A stretch of DNA of 64,000 bases, taken from the NCBI GenBank assembly GCA_045106235.1, contig JBGCEJ010000011.1, positions 124,001 to 188,000 on the forward strand, given 5' to 3'. This stretch comes from UBA4427 sp045106235. Its GTDB lineage: Bacteria > Myxococcota_A > UBA9160 > UBA4427. The first letter of the stretch is position 1. Every line of letters starts with the position of its first letter. Positions 1 through 9,675 of this stretch are shown here, piece by piece. The notes beneath the pieces are model-generated. The model was not told the origin of the DNA. It was given only the letters and a program-made list of their open reading frames with translations, and searched no databases. Position numbers and translations under genes: made by a program.

Positions 1-1
1 T

Positions 2-2536
2 GAGCGCAATCCCGAAGAGGCGTCCTATAAGGGCAAGTGGGCCGATGTTGAGTTCACCGCCGATGTCTGGGAAGACATCAACCCGAAGGCGAAGGATACG
101 CAGTTCGCGGACTATCATGGCCATGGCTGGAACTTCCGCGCGATTTTCAAGCGCTCCCGCGACGGGACGCTCCTCGACGAAGCGGGTCTCCCGGTTCCGG
201 ACAATCTCACGACGAAAGAGAAGTTCGACCGCGCCGTTCACATGAAGGACATCCATGCCGAGATCGGCATGCAATGTGCCGACTGCCATTTCGCGGACGA
301 TGCGCATGGCAATGGCGAACTGCATGGCGAAGTGGCCGCGGAAGTAAATATCCGCTGTCGCGATTGTCACGGCACGGCGGACAAGTACGCGACGCTCCGC
401 AGCTCGGGCCCCGCTTCACCGGAAGGGGGCCGCGATCTTTCGCGGCTGCGCAACGCGGATAACAGCAAGCGCTTCGAATGGCGCGGCGGCAAGCTCTATC
501 AGAAGCTGATTCTTGCGCCGCATAAAGAATTCGCCGTGAGCCAGGTGAAGGACAGCGTCACGCCGGGTAATCCCGAGTACAACAAGAAGGCCGCTCGGGC
601 CAAGATGATGGCGAAGGGATACGGCCAAAAATATGGCCAAAACGTCAGCAAGGAAAATCGCGCCCACGGCGACGATGAAATCGCCTGCTTTACTTGCCAC
701 AGCTCTTGGGTGACTTCATGCGGTGGCTGCCATCTCTCGATCCAGGCGAACTGGAAAACCGAGACGCATAAGTTCGACGCCAAGACGGCCCGGAACTTCG
801 CGACGTACAACCCGCAGGTCGCGCGCGATCAGATGTTCCAGCTGGGTAAGCACGGCACGGTCAAGGACGGGATCATTTCCCCGATTCGTTCAAGCTCCGC
901 GCTTGTTCTTTCCTCGACGGATATCAACCGCAACCGCGTCTATATTCAGCAGCAGCCGACTTCCTCTTCAGGGTATTCGGCGCAGGCTTTCGCACCGCAT
1001 TTCCCGCATACCGTTCGGAAGACGGAAACGAAGACCTGCTCCGATTGCCATATCTCGGATGAAGGCGACAACAATGCGATCATGGCGCAGCTGCTTCTTC
1101 TCGGAACGAATTTCGTCGACTTCATGGGCTTCAACGCCTGGGTCGGTACGGAGCATGAAGTCGCAGCGATCCAGGTGACGGAATGGGATGAGCCCCAGGC
1201 CGTGATCGGGAGCTATCTCCATGAATACGCTTACCCCGACTATTTTCAGGAGCATGTCGATCGCGACCTCGAACTCACGGAAGTGACGCCGGGCTACCAG
1301 GATATGGACGCGGGCTGGATCAAGAAGACGCGCCAGTTCCTGAGCAAGAACCTGCCGGAATGGACCGGCGCGCGAGATGCGCTCTACGACGGGGAGTACA
1401 CGCATCATTCCGGACGCGTCGGCTGCCTCCAGCTTCGCGGCGAGTATCTCTACGCGGCAGAAGGCAAGAAGGGCATGCAGGCCTTTGATGTCTCGACGAT
1501 CGGGACGAAGGGTTTCTCCGAGCGCATCATCACGGCGCCCTGGTCACCGCTCGGCCAGAACGTACGGATCAAGAGCAAGAACGCGACGTGCGTGGCGCTG
1601 CCGACGACGCAGCTGCTTCGTCCGGAGCGGAACCGCACGGACCTGACCCGTGAGGTGAATCTCGAGCAGCCGATGCATCCGATCTATAGCTACGTCGCTG
1701 TGACGGATGCGGAAGAGGGTCTGATTCTCGTGAACAACGAGACTTTGACCGACTTCGAACCGCGGAATAATTATTTCAAGCGCGCGGTGACCTGGAACCC
1801 GGACGGGATTTTGGATGGCGCGAACTACGCGACCTTTGCGGGACATCTTCTGTATGTCTCGGCGAAGGCGGGCGTCGTCGTGGTGGATCTGGATGATCCG
1901 ATGAATCCGAAGGTGCTTGCGAAGATTGCGCTGAATAATCCGCGCGGACTCGACCTGCAGTTCCGCTACCTCTTCGCGGTCGATGATGACGGGATGAAGG
2001 TCATCGACGTGACCTTGCCCGAGCAGCCGCGAGTGGTGAGTGGCGCGATGGTTGCGCTCAAGGATGCGAAGCGGATCACGGTTTCCCGAACCTACGCCTA
2101 TGTGGCGGCGGGCTCGGAAGGCCTTGTGATCGTCGATGTTGAACAGCCCGAACGACCGAAAATTTTCCAGAAATACACGGCGGACGGGACGATTAATGAT
2201 GCCCATGACGTGACGGTGGCGACGACGAATGCTTCGCTCTTCGCCTACGTGGCGGACGGGGAAAACGGTCTCAAGATCATCCAGTTGACTTCGCCCGAAT
2301 TGAACCCGAAATTCTACGGCTTCAGCCCGCAGCCGAATCCAAAGCTCATTGCCTGGCGCAAGACGGCGGATCCGGCCCTCGCGATTTCTCGGCCGCTCGA
2401 ACGTGACCGCGCCGTCGACGAGATGGGCAACCAGATTGCTGTGCTCGGTCGACTCGGCTCTCGTCCCTTCAACCTCGAAGAGATGCGTCGTCTCTACCTC
2501 ACGCAAGAGGGACGCGTTTGGACGGTTCGGGATTAG
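2..2536 (+). CDS. Multihaem c-type cytochrome with LVIVD beta-propeller repeats (5' truncated by window edge)
   Basis: The reading frame is open from base 2, so the true start lies upstream and about 844 residues are visible. Five CXXCH haem-binding motifs are seen: CADCH (275-289), CRDCH (356-370), CFTCH (686-700), CGGCH (719-733) and CSDCH (1037-1051). From about base 1400 the protein becomes a run of LVIVD-type repeats such as VAAGSEGLVIVDV and VADGENGLKIIQL, which form beta-propellers in known families. Together these suggest an exported electron-transfer protein, periplasmic or surface exposed, with a cytochrome head and a propeller tail. More haems may lie upstream. Its redox partner is unknown. 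The last codons overlap the TTG start of the next gene. Confidence 0.85.
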   Translation, partial: ERNPEEASYKGKWADVEFTADVWEDINPKAKDTQFADYHGHGWNFRAIFKRSRDGTLLDEAGLPVPDNLTTKEKFDRAVHMKDIHAEIGMQCADCHFADDAHGNGELHGEVAAEVNIRCRDCHGTADKYATLRSSGPASPEGGRDLSRLRNADNSKRFEWRGGKLYQKLILAPHKEFAVSQVKDSVTPGNPEYNKKAARAKMMAKGYGQKYGQNVSKENRAHGDDEIACFTCHSSWVTSCGGCHLSIQANWKTETHKFDAKTARNFATYNPQVARDQMFQLGKHGTVKDGIISPIRSSSALVLSSTDINRNRVYIQQQPTSSSGYSAQAFAPHFPHTVRKTETKTCSDCHISDEGDNNAIMAQLLLLGTNFVDFMGFNAWVGTEHEVAAIQVTEWDEPQAVIGSYLHEYAYPDYFQEHVDRDLELTEVTPGYQDMDAGWIKKTRQFLSKNLPEWTGARDALYDGEYTHHSGRVGCLQLRGEYLYAAEGKKGMQAFDVSTIGTKGFSERIITAPWSPLGQNVRIKSKNATCVALPTTQLLRPERNRTDLTREVNLEQPMHPIYSYVAVTDAEEGLILVNNETLTDFEPRNNYFKRAVTWNPDGILDGANYATFAGHLLYVSAKAGVVVVDLDDPMNPKVLAKIALNNPRGLDLQFRYLFAVDDDGMKVIDVTLPEQPRVVSGAMVALKDAKRITVSRTYAYVAAGSEGLVIVDVEQPERPKIFQKYTADGTINDAHDVTVATTNASLFAYVADGENGLKIIQLTSPELNPKFYGFSPQPNPKLIAWRKTADPALAISRPLERDRAVDEMGNQIAVLGRLGSRPFNLEEMRRLYLTQEGRVWTVRD

Positions 2537-4053
2537 GGCAGGCACGGGGACAGGGCTTGGTGGAACGCGTCCGCGGTCGCGCGAAAACCGCGGAGCTGAT
2601 CGGCCTTGTGCTGGCGCTCGAAGAACGCGGAGAACTCGACGAGCGGGATCGCCGACGGCTTGATCGCGAGATCGGTGCTCGCCATGGCGAGGCAACGGGA
2701 CTCGAGCTCTTGCGCGCTTGGCTTGCGAAAGCGCCGAGCGAAGATCTTCAGCTTCGGGCGAAGCGCGCGCGGAGCGCACTCTCGACCGCGGGCTGGCTTG
2801 TGGCGGCGATTGGATTCGTCTTCGGCTGGGGCGCCGCCGCGGCGCTGCTCGCGATCGAAGTCTATGCGGGGCGGATCAATATCGTCCTTTGTTTGGGCGT
2901 GTTGGTTCTGCTGCCCCTGCTCATGCTTTTCGGGACGGGCCTCGGTTGGATCTGGTCCAGCCTGCGAAGGAGCGCCCACAGCGCGGGCTCCGGTTCACTC
3001 GGTGATTCGATCCGAAGCGCAGGCCTCGGGCGACTTGCGCTTCGGCTTATCCCCGCGGCGACACGCGCGGATGTGGAAGTTGTGCTCGGGCGAATGACCG
3101 CCCACGCCCGACTCTACGGAGACGTTCAGCGCGGACAGCTCCTACTCTGGTCTCAGTTCGGCGGTCTTGCTTTCGGTCTCGGCGCGCTCATCTCGACGCT
3201 GATGTACGTCGTGTTCACCGACCTGGCCTTCGGTTGGAGCACAACCCTCGATCTCGAAGCACAGCAGGTGCATCGCGCCCTCTCGGCCTTCGCCACGCCC
3301 TGGGCCGCGCTCTGGCCCGACGCCCATCCCTCTCTCGAACTCGTTGAGGCGACTCGGTTCTTCCGCGTCGATGCGCAGAACCGCGTTCCGGTGGAAGATG
3401 CTTTGCGGCTCGGCGGTTGGTGGCCCTTTCTCGTGATGTCGATCGCGCTCTATGTCGTTGTGCCGCGCGCGCTTGCTTGGGTCGGCGTGCGGCGCTGGCT
3501 CGCGGGGGAAGTGGGCGAGGCGATGGGGCTTACGCCGGGCGTTGAACGGTTGATGACACGGCTGAAGACGCCGCTCGTGGAGAGTACGGCGGATGAGGAA
3601 GAGGGCGAGGTCGGGCACGCGGCCGACGGTCTGGTTCCCGAGGTCGAGATTCGAAGCTGGCTTGCGGAGGCCGGGGGCGCGGCCTTGGTTGTACGCTGGG
3701 CGGAACTTGCGGACGCGGGTGCGTTGCGGGCCGCGATCGGGCTTCCTGAGTCGAGCGCAATCCGAGAGGCGGGCGGCCGGCGGTCCCTCGCTGAAGATTC
3801 AGCGATTGTAGATGAATGCGCAGCGGCTTCAGATCCCGTCGTCCTCTGTGTGCGCGGCTATGAACCTCCGGTTCTTGAATTGACCGACTTTCTGGCGGAA
3901 CTCCGCGAGGCGATCGGTCGCGCGCGTCGAGTTTGCGTGATGTTAGTCGGCGGCAGCGAAGCAGACCGCGATACGTGGCGTCGGAAGCTTCTAGGGCTCG
4001 GAGATGTCGCGCTATCGGTTGCTTCGGTTGAGCTCGGGGGTGAGCATGTCTGA
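2518..4053 (+). CDS. DUF2868 family membrane protein
   Basis: A 511-residue protein starting at a TTG with a good ribosome site (AAGAGGGA, 5 bases upstream) inside the end of the preceding gene. It has hydrophobic membrane segments at about residues 90-140 (GWLVAAIGFVFGWGAAAALL and the following helix), 210-240 and 300-320, with a soluble acidic C-terminal part. This matches the DUF2868 family, which is commonly found immediately before a DUF3482 GTPase, exactly as here; the two genes overlap by 8 bases. The family has no established function. The pairing suggests that the GTPase acts with this membrane protein at the inner membrane. Confidence 0.8.
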   Translation: MDGSGLGQARGQGLVERVRGRAKTAELIGLVLALEERGELDERDRRRLDREIGARHGEATGLELLRAWLAKAPSEDLQLRAKRARSALSTAGWLVAAIGFVFGWGAAAALLAIEVYAGRINIVLCLGVLVLLPLLMLFGTGLGWIWSSLRRSAHSAGSGSLGDSIRSAGLGRLALRLIPAATRADVEVVLGRMTAHARLYGDVQRGQLLLWSQFGGLAFGLGALISTLMYVVFTDLAFGWSTTLDLEAQQVHRALSAFATPWAALWPDAHPSLELVEATRFFRVDAQNRVPVEDALRLGGWWPFLVMSIALYVVVPRALAWVGVRRWLAGEVGEAMGLTPGVERLMTRLKTPLVESTADEEEGEVGHAADGLVPEVEIRSWLAEAGGAALVVRWAELADAGALRAAIGLPESSAIREAGGRRSLAEDSAIVDECAAASDPVVLCVRGYEPPVLELTDFLAELREAIGRARRVCVMLVGGSEADRDTWRRKLLGLGDVALSVASVELGGEHV

Positions 4054-5557
4054 GGTTTCGGATGGAAAATCCGTCTCCTTTCCGGTTCCCCCCGACTTCG
4101 CGGCAGATGAACTCGGCGCGGCGGTTCCGCTTCTCGCGGTCGTGGGCCATCCGAACAAGGGAAAGTCGAGCCTCGTCGCGACCCTGGCTCAAGACGATTC
4201 GGTCGCGATCAGTGCGAACCCGGGCACAACGCTGCGCTCCCGACCCTACCGCATGCGCGTCGATGGTCAGCATCTCTACACCCTCGTCGATACGCCCGGC
4301 TTTCAGCGAGCGCGGCGAGTCCTGGCGTGGCTTGAGGCCCGCGCGGAGGAGGGGGGTGCGAATGCAGGGGATCGGCCGAGGCTGGTTCGCGAATTCGTCG
4401 AAGCGCCCGGGCACGATTCTAAATACCCCGATGAGTGCGAGCTGCTTCGCCCTTTGACTGAAGGCGCGGGGATTCTCTACGTCGTCGATGGCAGCGTCCC
4501 GTATGGCCCGGAGTACGAAGCCGAGATGGAGGTGCTTCGCTGGACGGGGCGGCCGAGCATGGCCGTGATCAATCCCATTTCGAGCCGTGATCATGTGCAT
4601 GAATGGGAGGCGGCGCTGGGGCAGTTCTTTCGCGTCGTCCGGGTGATCGATGCGATGCATGCGGATTTCGCGACGCGGCGACAGCTTCTACTGGCCTTCG
4701 GTGAGCTTGAGGCGGGCTGGCGTGCGCCGATCGATGCGGCGGTGCGGGCGCTGGACCAGGCTCGCGAGGCACAGCGAAGGCTTGCGGCGCGGGAGATCGC
4801 CGAGATGATTGCGGACGCTCTTGCCTTGGTGGTCGAGCGGAAACTCGGTCCCGACGAAGACGGCCGACCCCATGCGGAGGCGCTCGAAGCCGAATATCAA
4901 GCCACCTTGAGTAAGCGCGAGTCGGCCCATCGCCGCGCGGTTCAGGGAATCTACGGCCATCACGAGATCGAAGCCCATGGGGCGGAGCTCGAGCTGCTCG
5001 AAGCCGACCTCTTTTCTGAAGATGCGTGGCTCGCGTTTGGGTTGAGCCGGCGGGACTTGGTCGCCGCAGGAGCCGCCAGTGGGGCGGCGACTGGAGGCGT
5101 GGTGGATATCGCGCTCGGTGGGGCATCGCTCTTGTTAGGTGTGGCGGCGGGGGCCGCTATTGGGGGTGCGCTTGGTTGGTTCGGGGCGGGCCGCTTGGCG
5201 GAGCTCAAAGTGATCGACCGACCCTTGGGTGGTCAGCTTGCGCGCTTCGGGCCCTCGAAGAATCCGAACTTCCCCTTCGTCCTCTTTGGGCGCGCGCGGT
5301 ATCACTGTGGCCTGCTGGCGGCACGGACTCACGCGATGCGGGATGCGCTCGACCTTGATGCCCTCGATGGGGAACCGGAGGTCGATCTGGCGGCACGCTT
5401 CCCGCTGGCCAGCGCGGAGCGGAGCGCGCTCGATAAGAGCTTCGGCGCTCTCCGGAAGGCCAAGCCGCGCTCTGCGGCTCAGCTCGACGCGATCGATGCC
5501 CTGGCTTCGACCGCCGCGGGCATCTTGGCCGCCGACGAGCAGCGCGCCGAGTCCTAG
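4046..5557 (+). CDS. DUF3482 family Era/TrmE-like GTPase
   Basis: A 503-residue GTPase. The P-loop GHPNKGKS is at residues 34-41, followed by a switch-I-like NPGTT and the G3 motif DTPG. After the G domain, a helical region leads to two hydrophobic Ala/Gly-rich segments near residues 345-385 that probably contact the membrane. I chose the ATG at 4046 rather than 4004 because it has a GGGGGTGAG ribosome site and overlaps the upstream stop as ATGTCTGA, typical of translational coupling. It is co-transcribed with the DUF2868 gene. The molecular role is unknown for the family; membrane remodelling or transporter regulation are guesses. Confidence 0.82.
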   Translation: MSEVSDGKSVSFPVPPDFAADELGAAVPLLAVVGHPNKGKSSLVATLAQDDSVAISANPGTTLRSRPYRMRVDGQHLYTLVDTPGFQRARRVLAWLEARAEEGGANAGDRPRLVREFVEAPGHDSKYPDECELLRPLTEGAGILYVVDGSVPYGPEYEAEMEVLRWTGRPSMAVINPISSRDHVHEWEAALGQFFRVVRVIDAMHADFATRRQLLLAFGELEAGWRAPIDAAVRALDQAREAQRRLAAREIAEMIADALALVVERKLGPDEDGRPHAEALEAEYQATLSKRESAHRRAVQGIYGHHEIEAHGAELELLEADLFSEDAWLAFGLSRRDLVAAGAASGAATGGVVDIALGGASLLLGVAAGAAIGGALGWFGAGRLAELKVIDRPLGGQLARFGPSKNPNFPFVLFGRARYHCGLLAARTHAMRDALDLDALDGEPEVDLAARFPLASAERSALDKSFGALRKAKPRSAAQLDAIDALASTAAGILAADEQRAES

Positions 5558-5842
5558 GACTCAGCTCCGTCCCCTTCCCCTTCCCCGTCCCGCCCTCATC
5601 TCCCGGGACTCTGCCGAGCCCCTTGGGGATCCGCACCCTGTGCCTGGCGGGGGTCTGCCAGCTCCTGCTGGCCCTCAGGCCATTCTCTGCTCCAAATCAG
5701 AAAAATGCGCCCAGTCTTGCCCGATTCTGGCCCCGCTTTCGCCTTGTTCTATGAGGGGCGAACTCGTGCGGCAGGGCGCGGCGCGGGTTCCCCGAACCAT
5801 CAGACGCTGATGGACACGGACTCGGACACGAAAGCGAAAAGC

Positions 5843-8356
5843 ATGTTGAAGCGAAACACATTCCTCTTCACCCCACTGGCCCTCCTCGCCAGCCTTCTCT
5901 TTACGACGAACGCCTTCGCGGCGGACCGCGATTTCGACGGGATCGACGATTCCGTCGACAATTGTTTGTGGACGCCGAACCCCGGCCAGCAGGATGCGAA
6001 TCTGGATGGATTCGGAAACGCCTGCGACGCGGACCTCGACAATAACGGTGTGATCACCGCCCGGGATTTCGGATATCTGCTGGAAGTCCTCTTCGCCCCG
6101 GTCGTGGACGAAGAGGCGGATTTCAACAGCGATGGTCGTGTCGGTCTTGAAGACTTTGCGCTCTTCCTGCGCTCGATGGGGTCGGCTCCCGGCCCGGGCG
6201 CGCTGGGTGGCGACGCGGAGCCTGTTCGCTGTGAAGGCGGCGTCTGCACCGTGGCGGTTGTGCCCGGTGTTCAGCTCGAAATGGCGCAACAGAATTACAC
6301 GATCAACGCGGCCGGTGTGATTCAGATTGACGGAACCGTCGAGGTTGTGACGCCCGTCGGTCCAGTCATTCTCTTCGGCGCGGATCTCGATGTGGTTCAA
6401 AACGAATCGCTGATTGGGACTTCCCTGATGCCTGACTTCAATATTGGAACCCTCGCGGGCGCTGTTGGGGAAGGATCTGGAGAGCGTTTCGATGTGCGCT
6501 TGGTGCGGGGATCGGAGATCGAAGTCGAGATCCCGATTTACAATGACATCTTCTACCTGGTCTTCGAAGGTGGCGAGACGATCCAGGCGGGTATCGAAGT
6601 GCCCATCGGGACGATCAGCTTCTCGGCGCCGAGTTCGGAGTGGCGACTGCTGCTCGATCCGAGCGATCCCTTCGTTTATGTCGCGGGAGACGCGATCGTA
6701 CCCGTGAAGCTCGGGAAGGACTTCTCGATCGAGCAGTTTGGAACGGGGATTGGGATCTCTCTCTCGAGTCGAATTCCCTTCCGCCCGAATGTCCCTGCGG
6801 CCATCGAGAAGGTGTTGCCAAAGATCGAAGGCGACGCAGTGAATTACGTCAATCAGAACCTGCTCCCGGGCTCGCCGATCGGGCTCAACGTCAACGGCTT
6901 CGCGGTGACGGAACTCGATCCCGATGGCGACGGTCATCCGCTCTTCGGCGACGAGGCCGCCTTCGGTGATGACTACCGATTCGGTGTCGCGGGTGAAGTG
7001 AGCTTGGCGATTGGCCTGATTATTCCCTTCCTCGAACTGACCCTCGACGGCATCGAGGCCAGCGTGATCAGCTCGTATACCGGAGCGCGAACCGCGAACC
7101 CGAAGCAGGAAACCTGGATCATCAGCGAACTTCCGAGCGTGAATGAGATTAACGAGCGCGCCCGGGACTGGTTTACTCTTCCCGGCGACCGTACGCAGGG
7201 CCTGATGCTCTATATCGGTGATGGTGACGGGGATGATTACCTGCGCATCGCGAGCGAAGAGCTGGTCGGCATTGATACGAGCCGCATGGGCCAGGTCCAC
7301 GGCGTTGATCTCGAGATCTTTGATGCCCAAGAAACGGTCCTGGATATCGATGCGGATGGTCTGAACATTGTCTCCAAGAGCAATGTCTACTCGCTCCACC
7401 CCGATGTGATCTTCACCAGCGACCAGGAGAGCCGTCTCTTCCTTCCCTCGACGGATGAGAATGATTTCGAGTTCTCGATCGAGACCGATAGCCGCTTCGG
7501 CGGACTGAACCTCCGGCAGTACGGTATGCGCATCAACCGCGAGTCCTTTCTCCACTATGGTCGCTATGAAACGCCGAACTACGTGTTCACCATGGCCGGC
7601 GAGTATGCGAACGGAAACCCGTGGCTCGAAGGTTCGCTTCGAGTGCCGCTTCCCTACAGCTACCCCGAAGTTTCGCTGGCGCTCGATGTGGCGGGTCGTT
7701 TGGCCGCTCAGGAACAAGTCGTTCAGGCGGTGGAACGGGAATACAGTCTGGAACTCGACGCGGTGATTGCACTCGAATCTGAGCTGATCACGAAGGCGCT
7801 AAATGTCGAGGCGGCGATTGCGTCGCTTGACAGCGCACGAGCGAGCTTGTCGAGGGCGCAGGCAAGTCTGCGCGCGAACAATAACCGCGTCTGTGAGAGC
7901 TGTGGGTTCCTGGACGTCGCTTGTTATGCGCGAAGTGCGGCTTGCCAGATCGATAAAGCTGCGGTCGGGCCGGTTCGGGAGGCTGCCGTCCGGACTGCGA
8001 GCATCGCAGTGAGTGGTGCGCAGCTCTACCTGACGGGTGTTGAGGCTCTGTACGAGGGCGTGGCGCTGCAGCTTTCCGCAGCGCGGAACGGCGCGGAGCT
8101 TCTGCTGGCTTCTCGGCAGGAAGCGCGGGCGGCTCTGGTCCTGCTGCGGCAGGAGCGCGACCTGCTGCCCAAGGAAGACGGCGTCCTCGATGCCACTGTG
8201 GCCCTGCGCGTCACCCGCGACGGGCTGACCGGAACTGTGAGCGGCACCTTTAATGGTGTTGATTTCGGGCAGGGTTGGGTCGTGAACGATGCTGCGGGAC
8301 CGCGGGCCTGCTTCCGAGTTCCGCAGACGGGGGACGAGCTCTGCTCGGATCTCTAG
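5843..8356 (+). CDS. Secreted thrombospondin type-3 repeat / dockerin-like calcium-binding protein
   Basis: An 837-residue protein with a clear signal peptide (LALLASLLFTTNAFA, cleaved before ADRDF). Calcium-binding Asp-rich loops follow at once: DRDFDGIDDSVDNC, then DANLDGFGNACDADLDNNG and EADFNSDGRVG, the last two resembling a dockerin pair. A long beta-rich middle region is unrecognised. The last 200 residues are Ala/Leu/Glu/Arg-rich helix with a small Cys cluster (CESCGFLDVACYARSAAC), probably coiled coil. The start could also be ATG 5810, which only lengthens the n-region. Likely exported to the periplasm or surface; substrate and partner unknown. A good terminator follows. Upstream bases 5558-5842 hold no gene I can support. 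Confidence 0.75.
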   Translation: MLKRNTFLFTPLALLASLLFTTNAFAADRDFDGIDDSVDNCLWTPNPGQQDANLDGFGNACDADLDNNGVITARDFGYLLEVLFAPVVDEEADFNSDGRVGLEDFALFLRSMGSAPGPGALGGDAEPVRCEGGVCTVAVVPGVQLEMAQQNYTINAAGVIQIDGTVEVVTPVGPVILFGADLDVVQNESLIGTSLMPDFNIGTLAGAVGEGSGERFDVRLVRGSEIEVEIPIYNDIFYLVFEGGETIQAGIEVPIGTISFSAPSSEWRLLLDPSDPFVYVAGDAIVPVKLGKDFSIEQFGTGIGISLSSRIPFRPNVPAAIEKVLPKIEGDAVNYVNQNLLPGSPIGLNVNGFAVTELDPDGDGHPLFGDEAAFGDDYRFGVAGEVSLAIGLIIPFLELTLDGIEASVISSYTGARTANPKQETWIISELPSVNEINERARDWFTLPGDRTQGLMLYIGDGDGDDYLRIASEELVGIDTSRMGQVHGVDLEIFDAQETVLDIDADGLNIVSKSNVYSLHPDVIFTSDQESRLFLPSTDENDFEFSIETDSRFGGLNLRQYGMRINRESFLHYGRYETPNYVFTMAGEYANGNPWLEGSLRVPLPYSYPEVSLALDVAGRLAAQEQVVQAVEREYSLELDAVIALESELITKALNVEAAIASLDSARASLSRAQASLRANNNRVCESCGFLDVACYARSAACQIDKAAVGPVREAAVRTASIAVSGAQLYLTGVEALYEGVALQLSAARNGAELLLASRQEARAALVLLRQERDLLPKEDGVLDATVALRVTRDGLTGTVSGTFNGVDFGQGWVVNDAAGPRACFRVPQTGDELCSDL

Positions 8357-8386
8357 CCGCGATTTGAAGTCTGGATTTTCACCCCG

Positions 8387-8423
8387 GCGCCGGCTCTGAC
8401 CGAAAGGTTGAGCCGGCGCTTTC
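8387..8423 (+). terminator. Rho-independent terminator after the thrombospondin-repeat gene
   Basis: A perfect 10-bp inverted repeat, GCGCCGGCTC (8387-8396) and GAGCCGGCGC (8410-8419), with a 13-base loop and followed by TTTC. It lies 31 bases after the stop codon at 8356. The T-run is short, so termination may be partial. Confidence 0.75.
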
Positions 8424-8556
8424 ATATTCGGGGTTCTTCCAGTGTTAGGGTAAACAAAGGATGCTCTGGGATGGCTAAGCCGATACCGTTAAAAGGCATT
8501 CATGAGTTGATCTGTTGGCGAGCAGGGCAGTCAAGCCGCTCGTGTTAGGAGGACCG

Positions 8557-9675
8557 TTGCAGTCTATTTCCGATCGTGGTGTTCAGGATGAGGGCGGTGA
8601 CGCGCTTAAAATCGGACTGATTCATGGAGGCGGGACCGGGCCTGAGTTGATCGATTGTGTCAGGCGGGTTCTGAGCTGTATTTCTGAGACGACGGGGCAG
8701 CGTTTCGAAACCGCTGACTTCGATCACGAGCGCTGGGGACCTGAATTCGACGAGGAGGTCTATAACGAAGCGCTCCACTCGGACCTGCTCGAGTTCTACA
8801 ACGCGATTCAGTCCGACTCCGGAGTCATCGTTCGCGGCTCGCTTCCCGCCCCCGTGTTGTACCGATTGCGAGGCGACCTTCGGCAGACGATGAAGCTGGT
8901 TCCCTTGAATCCATTCCCGGGGATCAGCTCCGCGCCGTCGCTCCGGACGATTCTTGTTCGCGAAAGCATCCAGGGGATGTACCACCCGACGTCGATGCGC
9001 CGCGAGGGCGGGACCGTGCGCGGGGAATTCGAATGGAAGGAGGAGACGCTTGCCTTTCTTGCGCGAGAAGCATTTCGTCTGGCGGCGGCGCATCCACCCC
9101 ATCGCTTGACCGTTGTCCTGAAGACTTCGGTACTCGGGGAGCTGGGCGAGATGTGGCTCGATGTGTTCGCAACGGAGAGCCAGGCGCATCCCGACGTGCG
9201 CTATGCGCATCGTGCCTCGGGTGCTGGTTTTTCAGATATGTGGCTGCAGCCGAGGGAGTTCGGGGTCGTTGTGACCGACGATCAATCCGGCGACATCCTC
9301 GCGGATCTGATCCCCTCCGTTCTGTATTCGAGTCGGAATCTGGTGGCGGCGGGGAATCTGTCGATGGAAGGGCATGCTTCTTTCCAAACGGACCACGGAA
9401 CCATTCGGCCCCTGGTCGGGAAAGACGCGGTCAATCCTCTCGCGATGCTGAATGCGTTGGCAATGGCGCTGCGGCATGGGCTCCGAGAGGAGGCGCAGGG
9501 CTCGGCGAGTCTCGCGCTGGGCGATTCGATTCTTGCGGCGATGGGCGATGTCCTGGATGCTGGGGCGCGGACGGAAGACTTCTTTGAAGGGGCGCCGCAG
9601 TCGCTCGTGGGGACGACTGAGATGACCGACCGCGTGATCGACCGTCTCTCGGCGCGCTTGTCCGGGGCGCAATGA
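8557..9675 (+). CDS. Isocitrate/isopropylmalate dehydrogenase-family enzyme, divergent
   Basis: A 372-residue protein from a TTG start with a near-perfect Shine-Dalgarno (AGGAGGA, 8547-8553); an upstream TTG at 8515 lacks one. The family fold is recognisable from HGGGTGPE (residues 23-30, equivalent to GDGIGPE), VVVTDDQSGDILADL (equivalent to the metal and substrate region with conserved Asp residues) and HGTIRPLVGKDAVNPLAMLNA (equivalent to the HGSAPDIAG nucleotide-binding loop). Family members oxidatively decarboxylate beta-hydroxyacids with NAD(P)+. The sequence is well diverged, and the location is outside any leucine or TCA operon. It opens a coupled operon (ATGA overlap) with an isochorismatase-like hydrolase and an adenylating enzyme, suggesting it supplies a 2-oxo acid to a dedicated pathway. 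The true substrate is unknown. Confidence 0.78.
   Translation: MQSISDRGVQDEGGDALKIGLIHGGGTGPELIDCVRRVLSCISETTGQRFETADFDHERWGPEFDEEVYNEALHSDLLEFYNAIQSDSGVIVRGSLPAPVLYRLRGDLRQTMKLVPLNPFPGISSAPSLRTILVRESIQGMYHPTSMRREGGTVRGEFEWKEETLAFLAREAFRLAAAHPPHRLTVVLKTSVLGELGEMWLDVFATESQAHPDVRYAHRASGAGFSDMWLQPREFGVVVTDDQSGDILADLIPSVLYSSRNLVAAGNLSMEGHASFQTDHGTIRPLVGKDAVNPLAMLNALAMALRHGLREEAQGSASLALGDSILAAMGDVLDAGARTEDFFEGAPQSLVGTTEMTDRVIDRLSARLSGAQ

Noticed and set aside
1544..2779. 411-residue minus-strand open frame under the cytochrome gene
   Set aside because: Antisense to haem and LVIVD coding sequence, no domains recognised.
3530..4660. 376-residue minus-strand open frame across the DUF2868/DUF3482 junction
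   Set aside because: Arg/Pro/His-rich shadow crossing two overlapping real genes.
5675..7717. 680-residue open frame on the minus strand inside the thrombospondin-repeat gene
   Set aside because: It is the antisense shadow of a gene with signal peptide and calcium-binding repeats, has no recognisable domain and no ribosome site.
8557..9675. leuB or icd housekeeping gene
   Set aside because: The conserved loops are too divergent (GGGTGPE, HGTIRPLVG) and the operon context is not leucine or TCA.
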